NCBI GenBank assembly: GCA_018670825.1
Contig: JABHIW010000019.1
Location: 1 to 44,518, forward strand
Direction of reading: 5' to 3'
Length of the DNA stretch: 44,518 nt
Source: Candidatus Scalindua sp.
GTDB taxonomy: Bacteria > Planctomycetota > Brocadiia > Brocadiales > Scalinduaceae
The first letter of the stretch is position 1. Every line of letters starts with the position of its first letter. Below the pieces are notes generated by a model that saw nothing but the letters and a program-made list of their open reading frames with translations, ran no database searches and was not told where the DNA came from. The position numbers and the translations under genes were made by a program. Below are positions 9,652 to 18,200 of the stretch, piece by piece.

Positions 9652-10869
9652 ATGTTTAACACAATTACAGAGGTTATTGAAGATCTGAAACAGGGTAAGA
9701 TGGTTATCGTTGTAGATGATGAGAGTCGTGAAAATGAGGGAGATCTGACGATCATCGCAGAAACAATCACCCCTGATATTATAAATTTTATGTTATCGCA
9801 TGCGAGAGGGATAATCTGTTTGACGATATCAGAGGAACATGCAAAACAGATCGGTTTAACCCATATGGTAAAGGATAACACTTCAGGTTTTCAGACTCCG
9901 TTTACGGTAACGATAGATGCGAAAGAAGGTATAACTACAGGTGTATCCACACAGGATAGAACAACAACCATACTAAAGGCGATAAGTGATGACTGTGTTC
10001 CTGCTGATCTTGACCGACCAGGACACGTTTTCCCGCTCATGGCTAAGAAGGGTGGGGTTCTGGTGCGTGCTGGTCATACTGAAGGAGCCGTCGATTTAGC
10101 CCGCATGTCAGGTATGCATCCTTCGGCCGTAATATGTGAACTCATGAATGAAGATGGAACGATGTCAAAACTTCCTGAGCTTATAAAGTTTGCGGAAAAA
10201 CATGAAATGAAAATGTGCACCATCGCGGATATCATTAAATATCGCCACGAACAGGAGCGTTTGATAGAGAAACGTGTGTCTGTTAATATTCCTACAAAAT
10301 ACGGGAAATTTGTTTTACATCTTTATCGTTCATTTACTGATGAATACCTGCATCTGGCTTTATGCTTAGGGGATATTGGCAGTATGGATAATACGCCTGC
10401 CCCGATCCAGACAGATCCTGTTTTGATACGGGTACACGATGAATGTTTAACCGGTGATATCTTTGGCTCTTTGAGGTGTGATTGCGGAGAACAGCTTCAC
10501 AGTGCGTTAAGTATGATTCAAAAAGAGGGTAAGGGCATTTTACTCTACATGCGACAGGAAGGCAGGGGTATTGGGCTTGAAAGCAAGCTGCATGCTTATG
10601 CATTGCAGGAGACGGGATTAGATACTGTTGAGGCAAATAAGGAACTCGGTTTTAGCGCGGATAAACGTGATTACGGAATAGGCGCGCAGATACTCAGGGA
10701 TTTAGGAATAACGAAGATGAAGCTTTTATCAAACAATCCTAAAAAGTTTGCGGCTTTGGCGGGTTATGGTCTGGAAATTACAGACCGTGTTCCCATCGTT
10801 ATCACACCACAAGAAGATAACGAACAGTATTTGCGTACCAAGAAGGAAAAGCTCGGGCATATCCTTTAA
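9652..10869 (+). CDS. ribBA: Bifunctional 3,4-dihydroxy-2-butanone-4-phosphate synthase / GTP cyclohydrolase II
   Basis: This 405-residue protein is the usual RibBA fusion. The N-terminal RibB half (about 1-200) shows V-D-D-E-S-R-E-N-E-G-D, the metal and substrate loop, and R-A-G-H-T-E-G-A-V-D-L. The C-terminal RibA half (about 205-405) shows the zinc-binding C-L-T-G-D-I-F-G-S-L-R-C-D-C-G and the G-Q-E-G-R-G-I-G-L type motif (R-Q-E-G-R-G-I-G-L). It supplies both precursors of riboflavin, from ribulose 5-phosphate and GTP. It is probably co-transcribed with pgsA. I looked in the leader for the conserved blocks of an FMN riboswitch and did not see them. Confidence 0.96.
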   Translation: MFNTITEVIEDLKQGKMVIVVDDESRENEGDLTIIAETITPDIINFMLSHARGIICLTISEEHAKQIGLTHMVKDNTSGFQTPFTVTIDAKEGITTGVSTQDRTTTILKAISDDCVPADLDRPGHVFPLMAKKGGVLVRAGHTEGAVDLARMSGMHPSAVICELMNEDGTMSKLPELIKFAEKHEMKMCTIADIIKYRHEQERLIEKRVSVNIPTKYGKFVLHLYRSFTDEYLHLALCLGDIGSMDNTPAPIQTDPVLIRVHDECLTGDIFGSLRCDCGEQLHSALSMIQKEGKGILLYMRQEGRGIGLESKLHAYALQETGLDTVEANKELGFSADKRDYGIGAQILRDLGITKMKLLSNNPKKFAALAGYGLEITDRVPIVITPQEDNEQYLRTKKEKLGHIL

Positions 10870-10897
10870 AGTATCTGATTGTTATATTATTTTAGTA

Positions 10898-10922
10898 GCC
10901 GCCCACCTGGGCTGGCATTTTT
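10898..10922 (+). terminator. Putative terminator after ribBA
   Basis: GCC-G-CCCA and TGGG-CT-GGC (10898-10915) can pair with small bulges and are followed by ATTTTT. It sits about 30 bases after the ribBA stop. The GCCGCCC start also resembles part of the dispersed repeat family, so the two explanations overlap. Confidence 0.4.
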
Positions 10923-10945
10923 AATTACCAGGATTTTCACTAGCT

Positions 10946-11055
10946 TGTCATTCTGAACGAAGTGAAGAATCTCTCGTTAGTATTAAATAATACTTTGCGA
11001 GGTTAATGAGATTTCAGTGAATAGATTCTTCGGACGTTCCTTTCTCAGAATGACA
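10946..11055. repeat. 110-bp inverted-repeat element (TGTCATTCTGA family), copy 1
   Basis: Starts with TGTCATTCTGAACGAAGTG then AAGAATCTC, and ends with AGATTCTTCGGACG then TCTCAGAATGACA. The ends are inverted, so the transcript could fold into one long imperfect hairpin. It lies between ribBA and the aquaporin gene. A second copy of the same length with its arms the other way round is at 14432-14541. Confidence 0.75.
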
Positions 11056-11163
11056 TGTTGTTGATTTTACGCAAAAAAGTCGACAGAAGGTGATAAGTGC
11101 TATAATCATACTTCACAAATCATCATACTTTTCTACGTTAAGGTATTTAAAGAGAATCCATAA

Positions 11164-11862
11164 ATGAATAAATACAGTAAATACATAGCCGAAATATTAG
11201 GAACACTTTTGATCGTCTTCATTGGGGCCGGTGCAATATGCGCAGCTGATTCCGTAAAGATGGTAGATGCTCAGGGAGTTCCTGTCTGGGCGATAACCGT
11301 GTTTGGCTTTGTGATTGTGGCTGTTGTATACGCGACAAGTTACATTTCAGGTTCTCACATAAACCCGGCAGTAACGATCTCTTATTGGGCCACCGGGAGG
11401 ATGCATGCCGGCACAGCCGCCTACTATATAATGTCTCAAATGGCAGGTGCGGTAATGGCAGCATACTTCTTGAAAATACTGTTTCCTGATGCGGTTTCTA
11501 CTGTGTATTTAGGTACGTGTACTTTAGGAGAGGGAGTCGTGTTCTGGAAGGCAGCATTAATAGAATGTGTAGTAACTTTCCTATTTGTATTTACCATCTA
11601 CGCTACTGCTGTTGACAAAAGGACTTCAAAGCTCCTTGCCGGAGTTGCAATCGGTTTAGTATTCCTGTTTGGTGTGTCAGTCAGCACAACCATCAGTGGA
11701 GGCGCGCTTAATCCGGTGCGTGTCTTTGGCCCTGCAGTAGTATCCGATCATTTCGATTACCATTATGTCTGGTGGGTAGGGCCGGTATCTGGTGCGGTTG
11801 CAGCCGGTTTCCTCTATGGCAAAGTCTTTAAACAGAAGAGTGAAGAGAAGAAATTATTGTAG
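11164..11862 (+). CDS. MIP family channel (aquaporin / glycerol-facilitator type)
   Basis: This 232-residue protein has six hydrophobic segments and two re-entrant loops. The first is G-S-H-I-N-P-A-V-T (NPA at 67-69). The second is G-G-A-L-N-P-V-R (NPV at 183-185), so the second box departs from canonical NPA, with the selectivity-filter arginine next to it (R186). The family carries water or small neutral solutes such as glycerol, urea or ammonia; the overall look (A-E-I-L-G-T start, P-A-V-V) is closer to AqpZ/NIP-like channels than to GlpF, but the substrate is not certain. It stands alone between a repeat element and a convergent gene. Confidence 0.9.
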   Translation: MNKYSKYIAEILGTLLIVFIGAGAICAADSVKMVDAQGVPVWAITVFGFVIVAVVYATSYISGSHINPAVTISYWATGRMHAGTAAYYIMSQMAGAVMAAYFLKILFPDAVSTVYLGTCTLGEGVVFWKAALIECVVTFLFVFTIYATAVDKRTSKLLAGVAIGLVFLFGVSVSTTISGGALNPVRVFGPAVVSDHFDYHYVWWVGPVSGAVAAGFLYGKVFKQKSEEKKLL

Positions 11863-11976
11863 GTAAAGTGATTGTTCCTTTTCCATTCTTCATACTATTG
11901 AGAGGGTGTTTCTTCTGCGCCTTCTATCGTTCTACTAAATACCCTACCCCTCTCATAAGTGTACACGGTGATAAAC

Positions 11977-12014
11977 TAAAAAGGGGCTAAGAACCTTTGT
12001 GGCCCTTATCCCCT
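11977..12014 (-). terminator. Intrinsic terminator after the secreted-protein gene
   Basis: On the minus strand AGGGGATAAG (12014-12005) pairs with CTTAGCCCCT (11991-11982) with one mismatch and a 13-base loop, followed by a run of Ts (A run at 11978-11982 on the plus strand). It lies about 70 bases past the stop at 12082 and may also stop aquaporin transcripts less efficiently from the other side. Confidence 0.65.
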
Positions 12015-12081
12015 ATGGTGTGCATACTAACGGTTTATGGCAAACAGCTATTAACCCTTGGTATCGACTATTTCTTCTTTT

Positions 12082-12609
12082 TCAATCGTTGCTACCGTCA
12101 TCATCCTTACTCTTCTTATTCTTAATATCAAATCCCTCTATGGAATGTCTGCTTGATTCACCACCCAGAGTATTAGCGATTATGACTGAGAAGCTTTTCA
12201 ATCCGTTAGTAGCTTGCTCGGATTCCCATTTAGCATGCACTTGAAAAACACCCACAGGCGGCCAAGAGACAGGGTTTATTCCAACACCGCCTAACACGAA
12301 ACCCTTTGATTGAAAAGGCCCAAGAGTAAAGGGTACTGGAAAATTGGTATTAGGAGAAAGTGGAGTACCGCCATCAGGACTATAAATCTTTATCTCATTT
12401 ACGGTAATTGGTTTGTTTGAAGGATTCTGGTATTGAACTACCAGACGCAATGTCACACCATTATTGATAATATCAGCGTGAGCTCCTGTGTTCACCCTTG
12501 TCCCATATTTCATATGACGATCTTTACCGTCAGCCAGGGATAAGACAGGCATTGCACCTGCAAGAAATAATGCCAGAAAAACTATTTTTAGATTCTTAGA
12601 ATTAAACAT
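12082..12609 (-). CDS. Secreted protein of unknown function
   Basis: This 175-residue protein begins with a clear Sec signal peptide (basic start, hydrophobic core L-K-I-V-F-L-A-L-F-L-A-G-A, likely cleavage near A26 in L-S-L-A-D). The mature part is rich in beta-type residues (V-T-L-R-L-V-V-Q-Y-Q-N-P, I-T-V-N-E-I-K-I-Y-S-P-D-G-G), suggesting a small beta-sandwich, and ends in a charged tail (K-N-K-K-S-K-D-D-D). I do not recognise the family. A good ribosome-binding region (the plus strand reads CCCCCCT at 12617) precedes the ATG. It has its own terminator, so it is probably a single-gene unit. Confidence 0.75.
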   Translation of the reverse strand: MFNSKNLKIVFLALFLAGAMPVLSLADGKDRHMKYGTRVNTGAHADIINNGVTLRLVVQYQNPSNKPITVNEIKIYSPDGGTPLSPNTNFPVPFTLGPFQSKGFVLGGVGINPVSWPPVGVFQVHAKWESEQATNGLKSFSVIIANTLGGESSRHSIEGFDIKNKKSKDDDGSND

Positions 12610-12885
12610 TTTTCAACCCCCCTATCGGAATGTAATTGGTTATAAAGTTACAATAGGGCCAGCGACTATTTAATTGGCAAGTAAAGGCATGCTTCAACTG
12701 TATTGTATTATTTTATTCTATAAATTTCAAGAACAGTGTCCGCGGGTTATTTACGTTGACGTGACACAAAGGGAACGTTATCAAATTCCTATTATTGATG
12801 ATGAAGCAGGTTTCAGATAATACCTTCAGAAAAGGGGTTAAACCTTCCTTCGACTGAAATGTACCCACCTTGCTCCCTTCTTCGA

Positions 12886-13803
12886 TCAACTTTGATGCGT
12901 TATTTCCTTATCCTTTTTTATCGTAAGCTCAATTAATTGGGAAGATGCTATCGAGAGGATACAGTAAGCTAAAAAGAAGTAGAGTCCTACTAATGTATTT
13001 GCCTCTGTATCGATTCCGGAATTCATATTGGAAAATGACAGGTAGGAGAGAAATGTTGCGGCAACAAATACATCTGCCATAGACCACTTTCCTATTCTTC
13101 CCACAATTTTTTTCACCAGGCTGTTATCCCTGAAAGAACTGTTTAGTAATAATAGGACGGACAAGGTAAGTTTCGTGAATGGTACAAGTACACTAAAGCC
13201 AAAGATAGAAACAGCCACCACATAGTTTTTACTTTCCAGCAGAACATAGACAAGATCAACAACCGATTTGCTCTGGTAATAGTAGTACATTCTTCCTTCA
13301 AAAACCTTGTCAGGAATATCAACATTTCCAATAAAAGGCAGAGTAAATTTTAAGGGGATAGTAAGGTTTGTGCTGAATGCCTCTATCTCCAACATTGGGG
13401 TTATTATTCCGATTATCAGACAGGCAATGGCAATGGTAATAACGCTTAACCCAACTGCCTTGAATACATTACTTCCTCCCCAATATATGAACAGTACCAT
13501 GAGGATGAAGGCTGCAGAGCTTGCGATGAAATAGTAAGAAGAGATTACTGCGGTAGCGTAATGAGCTTCTGACCCTTTCAGCTTTTCCGTCGAAGTGGAC
13601 TCCTTGCTGTCCCATCCGGAACCGGTAAACATCCACTCCTCAACATTCAGCAAGCGGTCTTCAAAATTCAATATCTCCACATAACCGGATTTATCTTTCG
13701 TATATCCTTTGCTATGGTTATAAATAGCTACTCCGTCAAAAACCGCACCGATAACATACAACAACGCAATTATGTAAAAATAATATAGGGCGTTTCTCTT
13801 CAT
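12886..13803 (-). CDS. PqiA-like integral membrane protein
   Basis: This 305-residue protein has an N-terminal membrane anchor (about 6-27), an outer loop of about 55 residues, then four or five more membrane segments. Near residue 235 the stretch G-R-I-G-K-W-S-M-A-D-V-F-V-A-A resembles the G-x-W-S-M-x-D-V-F-V block of paraquat-inducible protein A, followed by further membrane helices as in that family. PqiA proteins work with MCE-type lipid carriers in envelope lipid traffic, but no MCE gene is next to this one, so the function is only suggested. It is a lone gene; the 276 bases between it and the secreted-protein gene show nothing recognisable. Confidence 0.6.
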   Translation of the reverse strand: MKRNALYYFYIIALLYVIGAVFDGVAIYNHSKGYTKDKSGYVEILNFEDRLLNVEEWMFTGSGWDSKESTSTEKLKGSEAHYATAVISSYYFIASSAAFILMVLFIYWGGSNVFKAVGLSVITIAIACLIIGIITPMLEIEAFSTNLTIPLKFTLPFIGNVDIPDKVFEGRMYYYYQSKSVVDLVYVLLESKNYVVAVSIFGFSVLVPFTKLTLSVLLLLNSSFRDNSLVKKIVGRIGKWSMADVFVAATFLSYLSFSNMNSGIDTEANTLVGLYFFLAYCILSIASSQLIELTIKKDKEITHQS

Positions 13804-15123
13804 ATACTTCTCTTTGATAGCTGATAATTTTCAGGAAACGTGTTCTTATGCTAAAGAATCAACATTTTACATAGATTATCATTAAGTTTCAATAGTGTCT
13901 GTTTGGTCTCTACATGTTTAAATTATTGTCCTAAAACTGTTATTCCTGCATGCTTTCAACGGGAATCCAAAATGAACAGGCCTTGTTAGATACTCGATAA
14001 AGGGATTCGGGTAAGACAAAATTAGTACACGCAAAAACCTAATCACTGTTAATCGTTGTAAGGTTATTGAAAACTGATATTTTGATAAATATCGGGTCAA
14101 AGTAATTTCAGTATTAACTAAGCGATTTGTTATAGTCAAATCGCTATGTATTTGATACATTACGGCAAATTTTGTCACGACACCTAAATGGATGCTATAA
14201 GAGCAATAATAGAGTGTCAAACAGGTATTTCAGAATAGAGAAAAAGAGCTTTGGTATTTAGTTCTTAATCCGCAACTAACATATGAGCAGAGTCGGACGG
14301 TAGCAAACCTTTAATACACAGGGATGACTCTAAAATTTAGTTTACAGGGAGAAGGTTTTCAACATCATTTGCGAAGCTTGTTTATCAATCAATTATTAGC
14401 CCTTTTACCTATTCATAACCTTCCCAAGTTAGATTCTTCATTCCACTTCGCTACATTCAGAATGACATTTTCTGCATGTCATTCTGAGGTCGTGCCAGAG
14501 GCAGGTCCTCCTTCGGCGTGAGAGGAACGACCGAAGAATCTCAACATTGAAATTCCTATGCATAAATTTACTTAAAAATGTATTTTAAGTATTTTACTTC
14601 ATGATTTGAGCTATGGTGTGATGGATCAGAATCCTCATATCTGAAGCCTCTCTTCTCCCTCACATCTTAGCCGTTTGTAAAATATTTTCCATCCTTATGG
14701 TACTTTTCCTTTCTTGGCAGTTTTCTCTGATCCAAATCCGGACGTTTTGTCTGCATCGTTCCTTCCAGTATCTATTTCAAATTATTACTATATTTTAGAC
14801 TTAAAGTGTTCAGCAAGATTTTAGTAGCATATTTTCAGAACTAAATTATTATAGGGAGAAGTTTTTTTAAAAAAAAAGTAGAACGCGATAAAAAACATCT
14901 TGAATATTTAACTAAAAACAGCCTGTGGTAAAATTTTTGTCGCTTTAAGATTATATTATTTAATATTCAAGTTTTTCATAATAAATTATAATTAGTTTAA
15001 AGGGGATCTCAGTGCAAAATATGGTATGACAATAGATATTTAACACACTATATTGTACTGCTTGGTAGTTTCAGTAGCTTGATAGAATTTTTTTAATTAG
15101 TTTTTTATAGGTGCTGTTCGGTC
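13804..15123. other. Gene-poor stretch of 1.3 kb
   Basis: Apart from the 110-bp repeat element at 14432-14541 I see no supported gene, tRNA or known RNA motif. Reading frames here are short, lack good ribosome-binding sites and have no recognisable protein motif. The right end (about 14840-15120) is very AT-rich with long A and T runs and probably holds the promoter of the MOSC-mog-glyQ genes, but I cannot single out convincing -35/-10 boxes. Confidence 0.5.
14432..14541. repeat. 110-bp inverted-repeat element (TGTCATTCTGA family), copy 2
   Basis: Starts AGATTCTTC, reaches TTCAGAATGACA, then after about 9 bases TGTCATTCTGAGG, and ends GAAGAATCT. The same sequence words as at 10946-11055 occur, but the arms are swapped: here the TGTCATTCTGA ends face each other in the centre and the AAGAATCT ends are outside. 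It may be two half elements head to head. Confidence 0.7.
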
Positions 15124-15582
15124 ATGGGAAAAATTGTCGCAATTTGCATAAGCACGAAAAAAGGTGTTCAGAAGAAGGATGTCAAACAGTGTAAGTTAAT
15201 TGAGGGACACGGTTTAGATGGTGATGCTCATGCCGGTTCCTGGCACCGTCAAATCAGCCTGCTTTCTAAAGAGGCCAGGAAGGCGATGGAAGATAAAGGG
15301 GCGAAGCTCGACGCGGGTGACTTTGGAGAGAATATACTGACAGAGGGTGTTGATTACTCTAACCTTGAGATTGGCAATGAGTTAGAGCTTGGGAAAGATG
15401 CGTTGGTAAAGGTAACTCAAATTGGCAAGGTTTGTCACGATAAATGCAATATCTATTATCAAGTGGGTGACTGTATCATGCCCAGAGAAGGTATATTTGC
15501 GGAAGTATTAAAGGGTGGCGAAATTAAAATAGATGATTATATAGGATTTGTAAATGATAAAAGCAGCAGTTCTAACAATTAG
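15124..15582 (+). CDS. MOSC domain protein
   Basis: This 152-residue stand-alone MOSC domain shows G-L-D-G-D-A-H-A-G near residues 30-38, R-Q-I-S-L-L-S, G-D-F-G-E-N-I-L-T-E-G, the conserved cysteine in V-C-H-D-K-C, and M-P-R-E-G-I-F at the end, all typical of the family. MOSC domains bind molybdenum cofactor or sulfur species and are often joined to or next to Mog-like proteins. Here the next gene is mog and overlaps it by 29 bases, so translation is probably coupled and a shared role in molybdenum-cofactor handling is likely. Confidence 0.9.
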   Translation: MGKIVAICISTKKGVQKKDVKQCKLIEGHGLDGDAHAGSWHRQISLLSKEARKAMEDKGAKLDAGDFGENILTEGVDYSNLEIGNELELGKDALVKVTQIGKVCHDKCNIYYQVGDCIMPREGIFAEVLKGGEIKIDDYIGFVNDKSSSSNN

Positions 15583-16069
15583 CGACAAGGGCTCAAGAGG
15601 CGAAAGAGAAGACAAAAGCGGTGAGGTGATCAAGGAGAAGTTGGGTCAGATTAGCGCAGAAGTGGTCACCTATGAGATTGTACCTGATGAACAGGATATC
15701 ATCTCTCAAAAGCTGAGGAGTTTTTCGGAAGGAGCTAATTTGATTCTCACTACAGGCGGGACCGGAGTCAGTCCCCGTGATGTAACTCCGGAAGCAACGA
15801 GAGACGTAATAGAAAGGGAATTGCCAGGCTTTGCAGAAGCAATGAGGGCGGAGAGTTTTAAGGTCACGCCAAGATCAATAGGATCACGAGCTGTTGCAGG
15901 GATGTATAAGGACACATTGATAATTAACCTTCCCGGAAGCCCAAAGGCTGTTTCAGAATGCTTAGGGGTTGTGTTGCAGGCAATACCGCATGTTATTGAG
16001 GTGGCAGAGGGAAATGTTTCAGATTGTGGTAATGACGTACATTCTCATTCTCATTCACATAATAAATAA
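15554..16069 (+). CDS. mog: Molybdopterin adenylyltransferase family protein (MogA/MoaB-like)
   Basis: This 171-residue protein carries the T-T-G-G-T-G-V-S-P-R-D-V-T-P-E-A block (about 73-88) that binds molybdopterin, and the later L-P-G-S-P-K-A-V-S-E motif. It is expected to adenylylate molybdopterin before metal insertion, needed for molybdenum or tungsten enzymes such as nitrate reductase or formate dehydrogenase. It starts inside the end of the MOSC gene and ends 20 bases before glyQ, so the three form one likely operon. The C-terminus is H-S-H-S-H-S-H-N-K, a short His-rich tail that might bind metal; I do not know it as a standard part of the family. Confidence 0.9.
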   Translation: MIKAAVLTISDKGSRGEREDKSGEVIKEKLGQISAEVVTYEIVPDEQDIISQKLRSFSEGANLILTTGGTGVSPRDVTPEATRDVIERELPGFAEAMRAESFKVTPRSIGSRAVAGMYKDTLIINLPGSPKAVSECLGVVLQAIPHVIEVAEGNVSDCGNDVHSHSHSHNK

Positions 16070-16089
16070 ACAGTTTTTATAGGCTCTAG

Positions 16090-16944
16090 ATGACATTTCA
16101 GGAAATCATACTTAATCTTCAGAAATACTGGTCGGACAAAGGGTGTGTAATAATGCAGCCGTACGATGTAGAGGTTGGTGCCGGTACTTTTAACCCATCA
16201 ACTTTCCTGAAGGTTCTTGGCAGTAAACCGTGGAGGTGTGCTTATGTTGAGCCCTCGAGGAGGCCAACGGATGGACGTTATGGTGAAAACCCTAATAGGC
16301 TGCAACATTACTATCAGTTCCAGGTAATCATAAAACCTTCACCGGATGATTCCAAGTCGTTGTATTTGGATAGCTTACGTACTCTTGGAGTTGATCTGGT
16401 TAAGCATGATATTCGATTTGTAGAAGACGATTGGGAATCACCAACATTAGGGGCGACCGGCTTAGGCTGGGAAGTGTGGCTCGACGGTATGGAAATAACA
16501 CAATTTACCTATTTCCAGCAGGTTGGAGGGATAGAGTTGGATGTTATTTCGCTTGAGCTGACTTATGGGCTCGAAAGAATAGCGATGTTTATCCAGGAGA
16601 AGGAATCAGTTTATGATCTGGAATGGGTAGACGGTTGTACCTATGGAGATGTGCATAAATTAGATGAAGTACAGTTTTCCCGGTATAATTTTGAAGTTGC
16701 GGACACATCTATGCTTCTGAAGCAGTTTGATATGTATGAGCAGGAGTGTAAAAAATTACTAAAAGCAGACATTGTTATACCCGCATATGATTATGTACTG
16801 AAATGTTCTCACGCATTCAACATGCTCGATGCAAGAAAATCAATAGGCGTTGCGCAGCGTACGAGGTATATTGGTAGGGTAAGAGGCCTAGCCAAAGGCT
16901 GTGCAGAGAGCTACTTAAGGCTAATAGAAGGCTCAGATAATTAA
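16090..16944 (+). CDS. glyQ: Glycine-tRNA ligase alpha subunit
   Basis: The 284 residues are full length for GlyQ. Visible marks are [10 protein letters not shown] at the start, [12 protein letters not shown], class II motif 2 around [13 protein letters not shown], and [10 protein letters not shown]. It forms the tetrameric glycyl-tRNA synthetase with GlyS. No glyS follows, unlike the common glyQS arrangement; the beta subunit must be elsewhere. From 16657 onward the gene is also the first unit of a tandem triplication that repeats its last 96 codons twice more downstream in broken form. Confidence 0.96.
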   Translation: MTFQEIILNLQKYWSDKGCVIMQPYDVEVGAGTFNPSTFLKVLGSKPWRCAYVEPSRRPTDGRYGENPNRLQHYYQFQVIIKPSPDDSKSLYLDSLRTLGVDLVKHDIRFVEDDWESPTLGATGLGWEVWLDGMEITQFTYFQQVGGIELDVISLELTYGLERIAMFIQEKESVYDLEWVDGCTYGDVHKLDEVQFSRYNFEVADTSMLLKQFDMYEQECKKLLKADIVIPAYDYVLKCSHAFNMLDARKSIGVAQRTRYIGRVRGLAKGCAESYLRLIEGSDN

Positions 16945-17028
16945 ACCCGCTCTTAGTTGTATTCCTCACACTCCATATTACACGCCGTTTTTATATCCAA
17001 TCTTGCCTATATGTAAGCAGGGCATGGC

Positions 17029-17056
17029 AGGTAAAAGCATTTTACCTCTTTTTTTC
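17029..17056. terminator. Intrinsic terminator between glyQ and parB copy 1
   Basis: AGGTAAAA-GCA-TTTTACCT forms an 8-bp stem with a 3-base loop, followed by C and seven Ts. It ends glyQ transcripts. The homologous hairpin in unit 2 (18173-18200) reads AGATAAAA-GCA-TTTTATCT: both arms changed together, so pairing is kept. Confidence 0.75.
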
Positions 17057-17801
17057 ATGAGTATGAGCCTGTCAGGGCTTTTAGCTTTCCAATAATACTT
17101 TCGAACTGATCATTATTCGAAAACTCAATGGTGATTTTCCCCTTCCTTTTCTTTTCCATAATAGAGACTTTTGTCCCCATTGCCCTTCTTAAACTATCTT
17201 CCAGGTCGAGGATTTGGGGTGATTTAATTAATTTTGTTGTTAGTTGCGTGTCCTTGGCCTCTTTTATCGAATCTCCTCAATCTTTTTTTCCGAAGCTATC
17301 AGTTCTACATCACGAACGGAGAGGTCATCTGTTACTATCTTCTCGCTTAGCTCTTTTTGCTTAATTGGGCCTTTCAATGATAAAAGAGAGCGTGCGTGGC
17401 CCATTGAAATTGTTCCACGTGAAACATAGCCCTGTACTTCTTCTGGTAAATCAAGTAAACGCACTGTATTTGCAACAGTTGACCTGTCTTGCCCGGCCTT
17501 TATTGCTATTTGTTCTTGTGTCAGGTAAAATTAGTTTCTAATTCATAAAAAACGGTGTCTTTTCCGATAGAGTTTAGATCTTCTCTTTGTATATTTTCTA
17601 CAAGCGCTAGTTCTATGGTCTAAATCTATCAACATTTTTGGCTATTGCGGGGATTTCTGTCGATCCTAACTGTTGTGATGCTCTCCAGCGTCTTTCTCCT
17701 GCAATTATTTTATATCCTGTGCTTGTGGGGTGGACTATAATGGGTTGTAGTATTCCGTGTTCTTGTACGGAGCTAGTCAAGGACTCTATTTGGGGTTGCT
17801 A
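17055..17801 (-). pseudogene. parB: parB copy 1, truncated and frameshifted
   Basis: Homologous over its length to the intact parB at 19348-20235, from near codon 48 to the stop. It lacks the first 47 codons and has several small indels, for example near 17272 and near 17527 where CCAAAATT has become TAAAATT, so the frame is broken repeatedly. The longest open piece covers the central helix-turn-helix region (17264-17464). It still contains a perfect parS site at 17411-17426. No full ParB can be made from it. Confidence 0.92.
17411..17426. other. parS: parS centromere-like site 1
   Basis: TGTTCCACGTGAAACA is an exact match to the chromosomal parS consensus TGTTNCACGTGAAACA known from Bacillus subtilis and widely conserved. 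It lies inside the decayed parB copy 1. ParB proteins load on such sites and spread as CTP-bound clamps. Confidence 0.92.
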
Positions 17802-18088
17802 AAATTAGATGAAGTACTGTTTTCTAGGTACAATTTTGAAGTTGCGGGCACATCTATGCTTCTGAAGCAGTTTGATATGTATGAGCAGGAGTGTAAAGAT
17901 TGCTACATGCAGACATTGTTATACCCGCATATGATTATGTACTGAAATGTTCTCACGCATTCAATATGCTCGATGCAAGAAAATCAATAGGCGTTGCGCA
18001 GCGTACGAGGTATATTGGTAGGGTAAGAGGCCTGGCCAAAGGCTGTGCAGAGAGCTACTTAAGGCTAATAGAAGGCTCAGATAATTAA
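17802..18088 (+). pseudogene. glyQ: glyQ 3' fragment, unit 2
   Basis: Repeats the last 96 codons of glyQ but has no start and a frameshift near 17900, where GTAAAAAATTACTAAAAG of the original is shortened and altered to GTAAAGATTGCTACATG. The rest (about 17900-18088) is nearly identical to glyQ, including the stop codon. It has no domain able to function alone. Confidence 0.93.
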
Positions 18089-18172
18089 GCCCGCTCTTAG
18101 TTGTATTCCTCACACTCCATATTACACGCCGTTTTTATATCCAATCTTGCCTATATGTAAGCAGGGCATGGC

Positions 18173-18200
18173 AGATAAAAGCATTTTATCTCTTTTTTTT
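18173..18200. terminator. Intrinsic terminator, unit 2 copy
   Basis: AGATAAAA-GCA-TTTTATCT then C and a T run: the counterpart of the hairpin at 17029 with a paired G-C to A-T change. It lies between the glyQ fragment of unit 2 and the end of parB copy 2. Confidence 0.65.

Noticed and set aside
13918..14220. 100-residue open frame on the minus strand
   Set aside because: No ribosome-binding site, no recognisable motif, unusual composition; most likely chance in an AT-rich gap.
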